64,000 nucleotides of DNA, from NCBI RefSeq assembly GCF_016008875.1, contig NZ_JADTQG010000023.1, positions 1 to 64,000 on the forward strand. The letters run 5' to 3'. Every line of letters starts with the position of its first letter. Positions within the stretch are counted from its first letter, which is position 1. This document shows positions 34,126 through 42,855 of this stretch, in pieces. The notes beneath the pieces were generated by a model. That model had not been told where the DNA came from. It saw only the letters and a list, made by a program, of their open reading frames with translations, and made no database searches. The translations under genes were made by a program, and so were the position numbers. The DNA is from Ectopseudomonas mendocina (GTDB taxonomy: Bacteria > Pseudomonadota > Gammaproteobacteria > Pseudomonadales > Pseudomonadaceae).

Positions 34126-35793
34126 ATGGCTCAGTACGTCTACAGCATGCATCGGGTCAGCAAGGTCGTCCCGCCGAAGCGTGAAATTCTCAAGGACATC
34201 TCCCTGTCGTTTTTCCCAGGCGCCAAGATCGGTGTGCTGGGCCTCAATGGTGCCGGTAAGTCGACCCTGCTGCGCATCATGGCCGGCGTCGATACCGAGA
34301 TCGACGGCGAAGCCCGTCCGATGCCGGGGATCAAGGTCGGCTATCTGCCGCAGGAGCCGCAGCTCGACCCGAGCAAGACCGTGCGCGACATCGTCGAAGA
34401 AGCCGTAGGCGAGATCAAGCAGGCCCAGGCGCGTCTCGACGAGGTGTACGCCGCCTATGCCGAGCCGGATGCCGACTTCGACGCGCTGGCCGCCGAGCAG
34501 GCCAAACTCGAAGCCATCCTGCAGGCCTCCGATGGCCACAACCTGGAGCGCCAGCTGGAAGTCGCGGCCGACGCCCTGCGCCTGCCGCCATGGGACGCCA
34601 AGATCGAACACCTGTCCGGTGGCGAGAAGCGCCGCGTGGCGCTGTGCCGCCTGCTGCTGTCGGCGCCCGACATGTTGCTGCTGGACGAACCGACCAACCA
34701 TCTGGATGCCGACTCGGTAGCCTGGCTGGAGCGCTTCCTGCACGACTTCCCCGGCACCGTGGTAGCCATCACCCACGACCGTTACTTCCTCGATAACGTG
34801 GCCGGCTGGATCCTCGAACTCGACCGCGGCCACGGTATCCCGTACGAGGGCAATTACTCCGGCTGGCTGGAATCGAAGGCCAACCGTCTGGCTCAGGAGG
34901 CCAAGGCCGAGGCATCGCACGCCAAGGCGATGAAAGCTGAACTGGAATGGGTACGCCAGGGCGCCAAGGCGCGTCAGTCGAAATCCAAGGCGCGTCTGCA
35001 GCGCTTCGAGGAAATGCAGTCGCAGGAATTCCAGAAACGCAGCGAGACCAACGAGATCTACATCCCGGCCGGTCCACGTCTGGGCGACAAGGTCATCGAC
35101 TTCGTCAACGTGTCGAAGTCCTTTGGCGACCGCGTGCTGATCGACGATCTGTCGTTCAGCATCCCCAAAGGCGCCATCGTCGGCGTGATCGGTGGTAACG
35201 GTGCCGGTAAATCGACCCTGCTGCGCATGATCACCGGCAAGGAACAACCGGACTCCGGCAGCATCGAGATCGGCGAAACCGTGCAGATCGCCAGCGTCGA
35301 GCAGAGCCGCGAGGCGCTCGAAGGCAACAAGACCGTGTGGGAGCAGGTTTCCGACGGCTTCGACATGATCAAGGTTGGCAACTACGAGGTGCCGTCGCGC
35401 GGTTACGTCGGGCGCTTCAACTTCAAGGGCGCCGACCAGCAGAAGTTCGTCAAGGATCTCTCCGGCGGTGAGCGTGGTCGCCTGCACATGGCGCTGACCC
35501 TCAAGCAGGGCGGCAACGTGCTGCTGCTCGACGAACCGTCCAACGACCTCGACGTGGAAACCCTGCGCGCTTTGGAAGAGGCGCTGCTGGACTTCCCCGG
35601 CGCTGCCATCGTGATTTCCCACGATCGCTGGTTCCTCGACCGTATCGCCACGCACATCCTCTCCTACGAGGACGACGGTAAGGTCAACTTCTTCGAAGGC
35701 AACTACACCGAGTTCGAAGCCGACCGCAAGAAGCGTCTGGGCGAAGCCGCCGCGCAGCCGCACCGCGTGCGTTACAAAAAGCTGGCGCAGTAA
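34126..35793 (+). CDS. ettA: Energy-dependent translational throttle protein EttA (ABC-F)
   Basis: A 555-residue soluble ABC-F ATPase with two nucleotide-binding domains: Walker A GLNGAGKST near 39-47 and GGNGAGKST near 355; signatures HLSGGEKRRV and DLSGGERGRL; the Walker B segments LLLDEPTNHLD and LLLDEPSNDLD. The linker between has the arm typical of EttA, and the N-terminus YVYSMHRVSKVVPPKREIL is characteristic. It binds the ribosomal E site and couples translation to ATP level. ATG at 34126. Confidence 0.95.
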   Translation: MAQYVYSMHRVSKVVPPKREILKDISLSFFPGAKIGVLGLNGAGKSTLLRIMAGVDTEIDGEARPMPGIKVGYLPQEPQLDPSKTVRDIVEEAVGEIKQAQARLDEVYAAYAEPDADFDALAAEQAKLEAILQASDGHNLERQLEVAADALRLPPWDAKIEHLSGGEKRRVALCRLLLSAPDMLLLDEPTNHLDADSVAWLERFLHDFPGTVVAITHDRYFLDNVAGWILELDRGHGIPYEGNYSGWLESKANRLAQEAKAEASHAKAMKAELEWVRQGAKARQSKSKARLQRFEEMQSQEFQKRSETNEIYIPAGPRLGDKVIDFVNVSKSFGDRVLIDDLSFSIPKGAIVGVIGGNGAGKSTLLRMITGKEQPDSGSIEIGETVQIASVEQSREALEGNKTVWEQVSDGFDMIKVGNYEVPSRGYVGRFNFKGADQQKFVKDLSGGERGRLHMALTLKQGGNVLLLDEPSNDLDVETLRALEEALLDFPGAAIVISHDRWFLDRIATHILSYEDDGKVNFFEGNYTEFEADRKKRLGEAAAQPHRVRYKKLAQ

Positions 35794-35808
35794 GCCTCAG
35801 CCAGATGA

Positions 35809-35838
35809 AAAACGGAGCCTTCGGGCTCCGTTTTTTAT
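35809..35838 (+). terminator. Rho-independent terminator after ettA
   Basis: aaaacggagcc, loop ttc, ggctccgtttttt: a strong stem at about 35811-35831 followed by a T-run. Confidence 0.9.
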
Positions 35839-35978
35839 TTCAGCAGCGCCGCGGACATAAGCTGCGCATGGCCGCGAAAAGCTTCGCTCCGGGGAGGGCT
35901 ACCGCGAAAGGTTCCTCAGGAGTCCTGTCTGATCGGCATTGGCATTTTTTCATTGGTATTGGCGGGCGCCGTTCCGTC

Positions 35979-36200
35979 GTCGTCATCCAGGGCAAAAAGC
36001 TTTGCGGACGAATCCCCTCCCACCAGAAAAACTGTGCCAGCGCTGCGAGCGCTGTTCACCTGTGGGAGCGGACTTGTCCGCGATAACGTAGTCGTCATCC
36101 AGGGCAAACAGCTTCGCGGACGAATCCCCTCCCACCAGAAAAACTGTGCCAGCGCTGTGAGCGCTGTTCCCCTGTGGGAGCGGACTTGTCCGCGATAACG
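35979..36200. repeat. 112-bp tandem duplication containing REPs
   Basis: Copy 1 is 35979-36090, copy 2 is 36091-36200; both read gtcgtcatccagggcaaa, then ctcccaccagaaaaactgtg and GTGGGAGCGGACTTGTCCGCGA, differing at a handful of bases. No gene is supported in 35839-36398; the open frames there are repeat translations. The rest of the gap has a third shortened REP (tgtaggagcggcgccgcga) near 36275. Confidence 0.88.
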
Positions 36201-36398
36201 CTTTGGTTCGCGAGCGGCACTCGCAAATGCTCGATCAAGTGAAAGTGCCGCGATCCTGGGCGTTTTTCTCGCACTGTAGGAGCGGCGCCGCGAACACATG
36301 CTGCGCTATCTGATGGGTTTGCCGCGCCGTTGTGTTGCCGTAGGGCGCCGCATACCGGCTACGCTGGAGTAGCGTTGCGCACAGCGCACCCTGCCTGC

Positions 36399-36731
36399 TC
36401 AAAGCCTGGCCAGCAGACTCTCCAGCGCCTTGGCCTGGTCCTCGGCCAGGTCGATGATGTGAAAGCCGGCCCAGCAATGCTGACCATCGGCGCCGGGGCG
36501 ACTCCACAGGCAATCGGCGCCCAGGAGCACCTCCTGCACCACGGCGGCGTTCGAGGTGCAGACCAGGCGGCATTCCAGCACGGCATCGGCGGTATGCGGC
36601 GTATCGCTGAACAGCATGAAGCCATCGATGGACAGGTCGACGATGCGGCCAAGGCGCTGGCCGCTGTTCAGGTCGAAGACCTCCAGCTGCATTTCCGTGC
36701 CATGGCGGCTGTGTTGGCGACGCTCTTCCAT
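36399..36731 (-). CDS. PilZ-domain protein
   Basis: The 110-residue protein has the PilZ motifs: ERRQHSRH for the RxxxR element at residues 3-10 and DLSIDGFML for D-x-S-x-x-G near 32-37. The remainder forms the beta barrel, ending in a short helix. The arginine motif is RRQHSR, so c-di-GMP binding is likely. It follows the DUF1631 gene by 9 nt on the same strand, so they are probably one operon. Confidence 0.85.
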   Translation of the reverse strand: MEERRQHSRHGTEMQLEVFDLNSGQRLGRIVDLSIDGFMLFSDTPHTADAVLECRLVCTSNAAVVQEVLLGADCLWSRPGADGQHCWAGFHIIDLAEDQAKALESLLARL

Positions 36732-36740
36732 GGAAATTCC

Positions 36741-39053
36741 TCAGCGGGGTTCGGCTGTGCGTCCAGTGAAACGCTGCAGCACACGGTAGATGGCATTCAA
36801 TGCGCGATCCATGAGCGGAGTCGTGCGTTCGGGGGTAACGATGCGGGCCAGGCCCTGTTCCATTTCGCTGGCCAGCAGGGTCAGCGGCTTGATTGCCACG
36901 CGCTGGCCGCTGTTGTCGACGAACATGTAGTTGTGCGTGGTTGGGCTGAACCAGGAGAGCTTGAGTACGCGGCTCTTGCCGCCCTCGACGAACTCGAACC
37001 AGGTGCCGAACTCGACATTGGCCAGTTCCCTGACCAGGCTTTGTGCGCGAGCCGAGAGCGCGCTGGGTGAAGGCGCCTGGCTCGCCAGGTCGGCATCCTC
37101 ACCGAGCATGGCGCCCAGCGGGCTTTGCGGCAGGTCAGGCTTGAGCTGCGCGGCCAGTTGCGGCTGTCTGGCCTGTACTGCCTGCTGGCAGGCCACCAAG
37201 TCCTGCAGCAGGCGGCGGATGCCATCTTCGTGGTAGCCGCCGAGCAGTTCCAGGCCCTTGCGCAGGTCGCTGAGCATGGACGCGCGTATCTCCTGCAGAT
37301 GCTGCTTGTGCTCGTCACTGAGCGGGGTGCCACTCCAGGCCAGTTGCTCGGCCACTTCGCAGGCGCGCTGCCACTCTGCGCTCTGCTCGCCATGGCGCAG
37401 CAGCACGAAAACCAGCACATCGGCCCAGGTCAGTTCGAGGAAGTTGCGGATGATCGCCGGCAATTCGCGTTGGCTCACGCAGCGCTGGATCACCTCCAGG
37501 GCCTGCTCGCGCGCGCCGAGCAGGCGGTCACGGCCCTTGGCTGCCTCGACCGCGCGGCGTTCGCGCAGCTCGACCTTCTGGCGCAGGGTGAGGACGTACT
37601 CGTTGAACTCCTCGATCAGATTGTCGAACAGCCCCAGGTCGCCGCTGAAACCATGAATCACCCGCTCGACCACCCAGTGCATCTTGGCCAGCAGGCCGCG
37701 TTCATCGCCTTCATTGCCATACAGCACGCCGGCCTGGGCCATGGTGTTGAGCAGGCGCCTGGCCGGGTGGTGATGCTGGGTGAACAGGGCCTTATCCAGC
37801 AGGGCGATCTTCAGATAGGGCGTGTGCAGGTGCGAAAGCGCCGTCTTGCAGGCGTCCGGCAGGTTCTCATCATCGAGGATGAAGTCGAACAGCATGCCGA
37901 CCAGGTCGATCACGTCGGCTTCCCGGCCGGATACCTTGCTGTCGCCCGGCAGGCTGCTGTGCGCTTCCAGCTGCTGCTGCAGGTCAGCCTTGAGACCTTC
38001 TACCGCCTGGGGCTTGTGCAGGCGCTGAGCGAGTTCGTGGGCCGACTGCTGCTGCATGCGGTTGAGCGCGGCGAGCAGCTCGCTGGCGCTGTAGGTGCGG
38101 TTGGCCTCGCGCGGGGAGAAGCTGACGATGCTGCGTGTGCCACCCAGCAGCGGCTTGTCGGGGTGGCTGTGGCGGCGCTCGTCAAGCAGGCTGGACAGGC
38201 CGCTGAACAGCGCGCCCGGGTCACTCGGCGGCGGTGCGCTGAGGTCCAAATCGAGCAGTGCCGGTTCCATAGGCGTGGACACGGTGCCTGGCCTGTCCGC
38301 TGCCTGGGTCGTAACCTCTGGCTTGGCGGGAGGGCGGCTGACGCCCGGATTGATCAGCGCGCTGTACTTGAGATTGGGCAGCACACCGGCATCGATCAGG
38401 CGCTGGTTGAGCGCGCCGTAGAGTGAGTCGAGGCTGTGCATGACATGCTTATCGAAGAGCATGTAAAGGATGGTCTTGATCTGCAGCGGAAAAGGGCAGG
38501 GCGCCAGGGCGTCGCGAAAGGCCTGAGCGATGGCCTGCGGGCCGAAGGGGTTGCTGTCCTCGCCGAGCTTCTGGCCGTTGTTGAGCAGAGCCAGGCGCTG
38601 GTCCAGGGCGAACAGCGGCTCGGTACAGCGCGCCTTGACCCGGCTGACCATATTGGTCACCTGCAAGGTCTCCTCGTAATCCTCGTTCTGCACCAGCGCC
38701 AACTGCTCCGGGTCGACCTCGGCGATGGTCGGGTTCTGCAGCTTGCCATCGAGGAAGTCGGAGAAATTGCTGGCGATCTTCTGATGGTAGCTACGCTCGA
38801 TTTGCGGGCGCTGCCGGCGAATCTCGCGCATGCTGTCGAAGAACAGGGTCTGCACCTTGTTGTTCTCGGCTTTTTCCGCGCACTCGAACAGGGTGTCATC
38901 GACCTGGCCGAACACACCGCCGAGGTGCTCCGCCAGACGGTTCATCACCAGCTTGCGGCAGGCCTGCACCAGATCGCCGAAGCGCGGCTGGATGCCGCGG
39001 CTGGCGAGGCTGACCACCTTGGGATGAACGGGGGGCTTGTCCTGCTTGCTCAT
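36741..39053 (-). CDS. DUF1631 protein (first of two in the window)
   Basis: A 770-residue, mainly helical cytoplasmic protein of the DUF1631 family. The N-terminal block (FGDLVQACRKLVMNRLAEHLGGVFGQVDDTLFECAEKA) and a middle block (VIDLVGMLFDFILDDENLPDACKTALSHLHTPYLKIALLDK) are characteristic. The last 130 residues, with FGTWFEFVEGGKSRVLKLSWFSPTTHNYMFVDNSG, look like a PilZ-type or SH3-like barrel. Function is unknown. It begins a two-gene unit with the PilZ gene; a paralogue is at 54481-56781. Confidence 0.88.
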   Translation of the reverse strand: MSKQDKPPVHPKVVSLASRGIQPRFGDLVQACRKLVMNRLAEHLGGVFGQVDDTLFECAEKAENNKVQTLFFDSMREIRRQRPQIERSYHQKIASNFSDFLDGKLQNPTIAEVDPEQLALVQNEDYEETLQVTNMVSRVKARCTEPLFALDQRLALLNNGQKLGEDSNPFGPQAIAQAFRDALAPCPFPLQIKTILYMLFDKHVMHSLDSLYGALNQRLIDAGVLPNLKYSALINPGVSRPPAKPEVTTQAADRPGTVSTPMEPALLDLDLSAPPPSDPGALFSGLSSLLDERRHSHPDKPLLGGTRSIVSFSPREANRTYSASELLAALNRMQQQSAHELAQRLHKPQAVEGLKADLQQQLEAHSSLPGDSKVSGREADVIDLVGMLFDFILDDENLPDACKTALSHLHTPYLKIALLDKALFTQHHHPARRLLNTMAQAGVLYGNEGDERGLLAKMHWVVERVIHGFSGDLGLFDNLIEEFNEYVLTLRQKVELRERRAVEAAKGRDRLLGAREQALEVIQRCVSQRELPAIIRNFLELTWADVLVFVLLRHGEQSAEWQRACEVAEQLAWSGTPLSDEHKQHLQEIRASMLSDLRKGLELLGGYHEDGIRRLLQDLVACQQAVQARQPQLAAQLKPDLPQSPLGAMLGEDADLASQAPSPSALSARAQSLVRELANVEFGTWFEFVEGGKSRVLKLSWFSPTTHNYMFVDNSGQRVAIKPLTLLASEMEQGLARIVTPERTTPLMDRALNAIYRVLQRFTGRTAEPR

Positions 39054-39171
39054 GGACTGTCCTGGCTGGCGTCATCGGCTGGCGCGTCCTGCGCGCTGCC
39101 GCAGTTCGATGAAACATATAGTAGTTCATGCTCGCGTCGCAAAGCATTGTCATAAAAGCAGTTTGCAGGGG

Positions 39172-39199
39172 TTGACAGGGAATTTTTGCTACGTAAAAT
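39172..39199 (+). promoter_or_regulatory. Sigma-70 promoter of the tRNA operon
   Basis: TTGACA at 39172-39177 and TAAAAT at 39194-39199 with a 16-bp spacer, followed by a GC-rich discriminator (ggcgcgcc), the stable-RNA pattern. Transcription should start near 39206, about 54 nt before tRNA-Asn. Confidence 0.85.
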
Positions 39200-39259
39200 G
39201 GCGCGCCTCTGAAGCGGTAAAGCAAAAGCTGAAACGCAGTAGAGATGGAAGACCGAAGT

Positions 39260-39335
39260 TCCGCGATAGCTCAGTCGGTAGAGCAAATGACTGTTAATCA
39301 TTGGGTCCCTGGTTCGAGTCCAGGTCGCGGAGCCA
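39260..39335 (+). tRNA. tRNA-Asn (GTT)
   Basis: A 76-nt cloverleaf including encoded CCA. Acceptor tccgcga pairs with tcgcgga; the anticodon loop ctGTTaa gives GUU; ggttcgagtcc is the T arm. First of three tRNAs transcribed together. Confidence 0.97.
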
Positions 39336-39344
39336 ACTTCCTTA

Positions 39345-39421
39345 CGGGGTATAGCGCAGTCCGGTAGCGCGCTTGCTTTGGGAGCAAGATGTCGGGAGTT
39401 CGAATCCCCCTACCCCGACCA
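39345..39421 (+). tRNA. tRNA-Pro (TGG)
   Basis: A 77-nt cloverleaf with encoded CCA. Acceptor cggggta pairs with taccccg; anticodon loop ttTGGga on stem cttgc/gcaag gives UGG; T arm gagttcgaatc. It follows tRNA-Asn by 9 nt. Confidence 0.97.
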
Positions 39422-39426
39422 TATTT

Positions 39427-39502
39427 GGGTCGTTAGCTCAGTTGGTAGAGCAGTTGGCTTTTAACCAATTGGTCGTAGGTTCGAATCCTACACGACCCAC
39501 CA
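39427..39502 (+). tRNA. tRNA-Lys (TTT)
   Basis: A 76-nt cloverleaf with encoded CCA. Acceptor gggtcgt pairs with acgaccc; anticodon loop ctTTTaa gives UUU; T arm aggttcgaatcct. It follows tRNA-Pro by 5 nt. Confidence 0.97.
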
Positions 39503-39512
39503 CCACAACGAA

Positions 39513-39539
39513 CAAGCCCGCCTAGTGCGGGCTTTTTCG
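39513..39539 (+). terminator. Terminator of the tRNA operon
   Basis: aagcccgc at 39514-39521 pairs with gcgggctt at 39527-39534, followed by tttttcg. Confidence 0.88.
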
Positions 39540-39890
39540 TTTCTGCGTTGTGGAAACCGTTCAGGTGGTAGCCATGCTGCTTTTGTGGGAGCGGACTTGT
39601 CCGCGAATATGAACAGCAAAAGCTCAAAAGCTCAAAAGCTCGCGGACAAGTCCGCTCCCACGAGTTCGCATCCCGCATGTCTGCTGACCCTCGCCTATGG
39701 ATGGCAGTTCGTAGGGTGGGCTGAAGCCCAGCCTACGAGACTTGCTTGTCTCCCCTCTCCCGCTTGCGGGAGAGGGGCCGGGGAAGAGGGTAATCGGGGC
39801 ACCGAGTCGCCTGTATTGCCCTCTCCGCCCTTCGGGCACCCTCTCCCATGAATGGGAGAGGGTCATCAGCAGGCCGCTCTGCGGCCGCTT
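39540..39890. repeat. Intergenic REP cluster with an inverted pair
   Basis: No gene is seen in these 351 bases. GTGGGAGCGGACTTGTCCGCGA at 39585-39606 faces its reverse complement at 39640-39661, with a triple agctcaaa-like spacer (caaaagctcaaaagctcaaaagct). Two ctctcccgcttgcgggagagggg-type palindromes follow near 39753-39795 and 39821-39862; related ones occur near 4.4 and 44.5 kb. Confidence 0.85.
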
Positions 39891-41192
39891 TCAGTGCAGC
39901 TTGAGGCGCGGCTCGGTGCTGCGCCCGATGCGATCGCTGAGCATCAGCAGCAGCGTACGCAGGGTGCCGTATAGCGCCATCTGGTGCATGCGGTAGAGCG
40001 ATACGTAGAACACCCGCGCCAGCCAGCCTTCGAGCATCACGCTGCCAGTGAGATTGCCCATCAGATTGCCGACCGCCGAGAAGCTCGACAGCGAGATGAG
40101 CGAGCCATAGTCGCGATAGCGATACTCCGGCAGCGACTGACCACTGATCTTCAAACGCAGCGACTTGGCCAGCAGCGATGCCTGCTGGTGCGCTGCCTGG
40201 GCACGCGGCGGCACGTTGCGGCCTTCGCTACCCGGCTGCGGGCAGGCCGCGCAATCGCCGAACGCGAATACGTCGTCATCCAGCGTCGTCTGCAGGGTCG
40301 GGCGCACCTGCAACTGGTTGATGCGGTTGCTTTCCAGGCCGTCGATATCCTTGAGAAAGCCGGGCGCGCGGATGCCAGCTGCCCAGACTTTCAGGCTCGC
40401 CGGTATGAAATTGCCATCGGCGGTCTTCAGGCCATCGGCCGTCACTTCGCTGACTGCCGCGCCGGTCAGTACCGTGACGCCGAGCTTCTCCAGTGTCTGG
40501 TGCACCGGGCGGGCGATGCGTTCGGGCAACGCTGGCAGCACACGCGGCCCGGCCTCGATCAGGGTGATGCGCATGTCTTCCGGGCGAATGCGATTAAGAC
40601 CATAGGCGGCCAGTTGCTTGGCAGCATGGTGCAGCTCGGCTGCCAGCTCGACCCCCGTGGCGCCGGCGCCAACGATGGCGATGTCGATCTTCGAGCCGTC
40701 TTCGCTTTCGTTGGCGTGCGCACGCAGATAGTGGCTGAGCATGCGCCGGTGGAAGCGCTCGGCCTGCGCCCGCGTATCGAGGAAGATGCAGTGCTCGGCT
40801 GCGCCAGGCGTGCCGAAGTCATTGGTGGTGCTGCCCACGGCGATCACCAGGCTGTCATAGGCGATGCGGCGTTCAGGCATTAGCATCTGGCCGTCGTCAT
40901 CCAGCGTGGGCGCCAGGGTGATGCTCTTGCCGGCACGGTCGAGGCCGGACATGCGCCCGAGCTGAAACTCGAAATGATTCCACTTGGCCTGGGCCACGTA
41001 GTTCAGTTCGTCTTCCGAGGAGTTCAGCGAGCCGGCGGCCACTTCGTGCAGCAGGGGCTTCCAGATATGGGTGAGGTTGGCGTCGACCAGGACGATCCGC
41101 GCGGCGCCGCTCTTGCCGAGTTTTCTACCAAGGCGGGTGGCCAGCTCCAAACCGCCGGCGCCGCCGCCGACAATCACGATGCGATGGGACAT
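39891..41192 (-). CDS. ndh: NADH dehydrogenase, type II
   Basis: The 433-residue flavoprotein has the FAD motif IVGGGAGGLELATRLG at the N-terminus, the second dinucleotide motif IAIVGAGATGVELAAELHH near residue 175, and VFAFGDCAACPQ near 310. The C-terminal LARVFYVSLYRMHQMALYGTLRTLL is the amphipathic membrane anchor. It passes electrons from NADH to quinone at the inner membrane without pumping protons. Confidence 0.94.
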   Translation of the reverse strand: MSHRIVIVGGGAGGLELATRLGRKLGKSGAARIVLVDANLTHIWKPLLHEVAAGSLNSSEDELNYVAQAKWNHFEFQLGRMSGLDRAGKSITLAPTLDDDGQMLMPERRIAYDSLVIAVGSTTNDFGTPGAAEHCIFLDTRAQAERFHRRMLSHYLRAHANESEDGSKIDIAIVGAGATGVELAAELHHAAKQLAAYGLNRIRPEDMRITLIEAGPRVLPALPERIARPVHQTLEKLGVTVLTGAAVSEVTADGLKTADGNFIPASLKVWAAGIRAPGFLKDIDGLESNRINQLQVRPTLQTTLDDDVFAFGDCAACPQPGSEGRNVPPRAQAAHQQASLLAKSLRLKISGQSLPEYRYRDYGSLISLSSFSAVGNLMGNLTGSVMLEGWLARVFYVSLYRMHQMALYGTLRTLLLMLSDRIGRSTEPRLKLH

Positions 41193-41255
41193 GGATAATG
41201 CTCACAAGGCTTTGAAAAAGACGGAGTGAGTGCGAGAGGGCGAGCGCGAGGCAGC

Positions 41256-41429
41256 TCATAGCACCAGTCGACTCAGAAAGCGGCTCAGCAGGCCCAGGCC
41301 GATGACGACGACCAGCACCACGGTGAGCAGGCGCCAGACGCGAAACGGCTGACGTTCGACCTGATGCTGTGGTGCGCTCAGGTAGTGGTCGACTTTCTGC
41401 TGGTCTTCGGGGCTCAGGCGGCTGGTCAT
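41256..41429 (-). CDS. DUF3094-like small membrane protein
   Basis: A 57-residue protein: MTSRLSPEDQQKVDHYLS, then a basic stretch and one membrane helix (VWRLLTVVLVVVIGLGLLSRFL). This N-terminal L-x-P-E-D-Q-x-x-V-x-x-Y-L pattern fits DUF3094, found next to ndh in Pseudomonas. Its ribosome site is cctcccc on the plus strand (gggagg). It precedes ndh by 63 nt on the same strand. Function unknown. Confidence 0.8.
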   Translation of the reverse strand: MTSRLSPEDQQKVDHYLSAPQHQVERQPFRVWRLLTVVLVVVIGLGLLSRFLSRLVL

Positions 41430-41459
41430 GGGGAGGCCTCTGCTTGAATGCCGCTATCT

Positions 41460-41682
41460 TAGCAGGCTGTTGAAAAACTATCTGCGTTGCCACTGTTGCG
41501 TTAAAAACAGGCCCAAAATGCTCACTTACAGCTCGTAAAGTCGAGCGCGACTCCGACCGTTTTTCGCAAGTTTTTGCGGGGCCGCCATCGGTATTGCATT
41601 GGCTGCCTCGGCTCGGGCTTCCTGCTTCGCTCTACCTCCTGCATCCATGCAGTCGTCGCCTACGTTTTTCAACGGCCTGCTA
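41460..41682. mobile_element. MITE-like 223-bp element with 19-bp terminal inverted repeats
   Basis: TAGCAGGCTGTTGAAAAAC at 41460-41478 and its complement at 41664-41682 match in 18 of 19 positions. No transposase is encoded. The interior has ctcacttacagctcgtaaagtcgagc, which recurs in a relic near 12.5 kb. The right end overlaps the end of the MOSC gene and supplies its stop codon. I see no clear target duplication. Confidence 0.75.
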
Positions 41683-42223
41683 GGCGTGCTCGCCAGCCTT
41701 GGCGAGCGTCGTTGTCCTGCGGGTCAGCTATTGGGTCAATGGCTTGCACGCTTACAGCGTCGTCCACGCGGATAATGCCGCCCTCGATCACACGAGCGGT
41801 GATGCCGCCATGGCCGCGCATGGCCTGGAAGATACCGGGGCCAAGGCGTTCCTCGAGACGCGCACAGGGCTGGCACCAGCCGGTGGTTTCCAGCAGCGCC
41901 TGGCCAATGCGAAAGCGCCTACCTTTCAGGCTGAACAGGTTGATGCCGGCGACCGCAATGTTGCGCCGTAGCTCGCTCGGCTGCATGGGCGCATCGCGGC
42001 CGAGCAGGGCGGCGACGACTGCCAGGTGCTCCCATTGAATCAGCGTGACCTGCCGTGCATTGCGCGGCCCGGGACGGCTGTGATCGCCGGTCAGGCCGGC
42101 TTCGCGCCGGGCTTCCACGGCCTCGACTTCGAGCATCGCCTCGCGCGCCTTTGGGCGAACGCCTATCCAGCGTACCTGGCCGACCTGTGGTACCTCGGCC
42201 AGCAGTTCCTGCAGCGGGCTCAC
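41669..42223 (-). CDS. MOSC-domain protein with its end altered by a repeat element
   Basis: The 184-residue protein matches the MOSC family: VRWIGVRPKAREAMLEVE, GLTGDHSRPGPRNARQVTLIQWEHL, RRNIAVAGINLFSLKGRRFRIGQALLETTGWCQPCARLEE with the conserved Cys, and MRGHGGITARVIEGGIIRVDD. MOSC proteins carry sulfur to or from molybdenum cofactor or related substrates. The start is GTG at 42223, overlapping the upstream stop as GTGA. The last few codons and the stop at 41669-41671 lie within the terminal repeat of the element, so the native C-terminus was probably replaced. Confidence 0.83.
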   Translation of the reverse strand: MSPLQELLAEVPQVGQVRWIGVRPKAREAMLEVEAVEARREAGLTGDHSRPGPRNARQVTLIQWEHLAVVAALLGRDAPMQPSELRRNIAVAGINLFSLKGRRFRIGQALLETTGWCQPCARLEERLGPGIFQAMRGHGGITARVIEGGIIRVDDAVSVQAIDPIADPQDNDARQGWRARLAGR

Positions 42224-42855
42224 AGGTCGATACCGATGTCGAACAGCAGGCTGCGTCCGAGGTTCTGCCGGAGAAAGTCCGGCGCGTCCGGATGGGCGAA
42301 CAGCACGCGGGCGAAGCGCGGGCCGACCAGCGACAACGAGCGCCAGCCCTGGCGCAGGTATTCGGTCGGAGGCGGGAAGTGGCTGTTGCAGTCGAGCACG
42401 GCGCGCTTGAGGCTGACGAAGGCGACTAGGTCGAGTTCGCCCAGATCGAGGCCGCGTTCGCGGTAGTTGTGCGCCTTCTTGCGCAAGGTCGGCGCCAGGC
42501 GCGCCTGCATCTCGCTGGCCGCAATGCGCTTGGGGCGTGCTTCGCGGCGTACCAGCTGGCTCAGGGAAAAAGCGCTGCGGCGTCGTTCCAGCTCGGCACG
42601 CCACTCGTCATTGAGGCGTCGCCCTTCGTCGAGCACGAAGAATACTTCGAAATTGGCATCGCGAAACAGCACGTCCGGCGGTTCCTGGCCGCTGGGCGTG
42701 AAATCTTCGTTATGGTGGCGCACGTTCAGCGCTTGCAGCAGGCGCTGACAAACCCAGCGCTCGCGTTCCCACTTCCTCGCGTTGGAGAGAAAGGCATTGG
42801 CCTGTTCGGCCTGGTGCGTAAGTAGGCGCAGGTAATCGGAGTCGTCCATGTCCAA
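42220..42855 (-). CDS. DUF1780 protein
   Basis: A 211-residue soluble protein: YLRLLTHQAEQANAFLSNARKWERERWVCQRLLQALNV, EPPDVLFRDANFEVFFVLDEGRRLNDEWRAEL and VGPRFARVLFAHPDAPDFLRQNLGRSL. The pattern agrees with DUF1780 of Pseudomonas; a nuclease-like fold has been suggested for it, but I cannot show activity here. The true start may be ATG 42849. It is coupled to the MOSC gene by a 4-nt overlap. Confidence 0.82.
   Translation of the reverse strand: MDMDDSDYLRLLTHQAEQANAFLSNARKWERERWVCQRLLQALNVRHHNEDFTPSGQEPPDVLFRDANFEVFFVLDEGRRLNDEWRAELERRRSAFSLSQLVRREARPKRIAASEMQARLAPTLRKKAHNYRERGLDLGELDLVAFVSLKRAVLDCNSHFPPPTEYLRQGWRSLSLVGPRFARVLFAHPDAPDFLRQNLGRSLLFDIGIDL

Noticed and set aside
41669..42604. 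A longer MOSC gene starting at 42604
   Set aside because: The upstream 127 codons overlap the DUF1780 gene in another frame and look like shadow sequence; GTG at 42223 overlaps the stop neatly.
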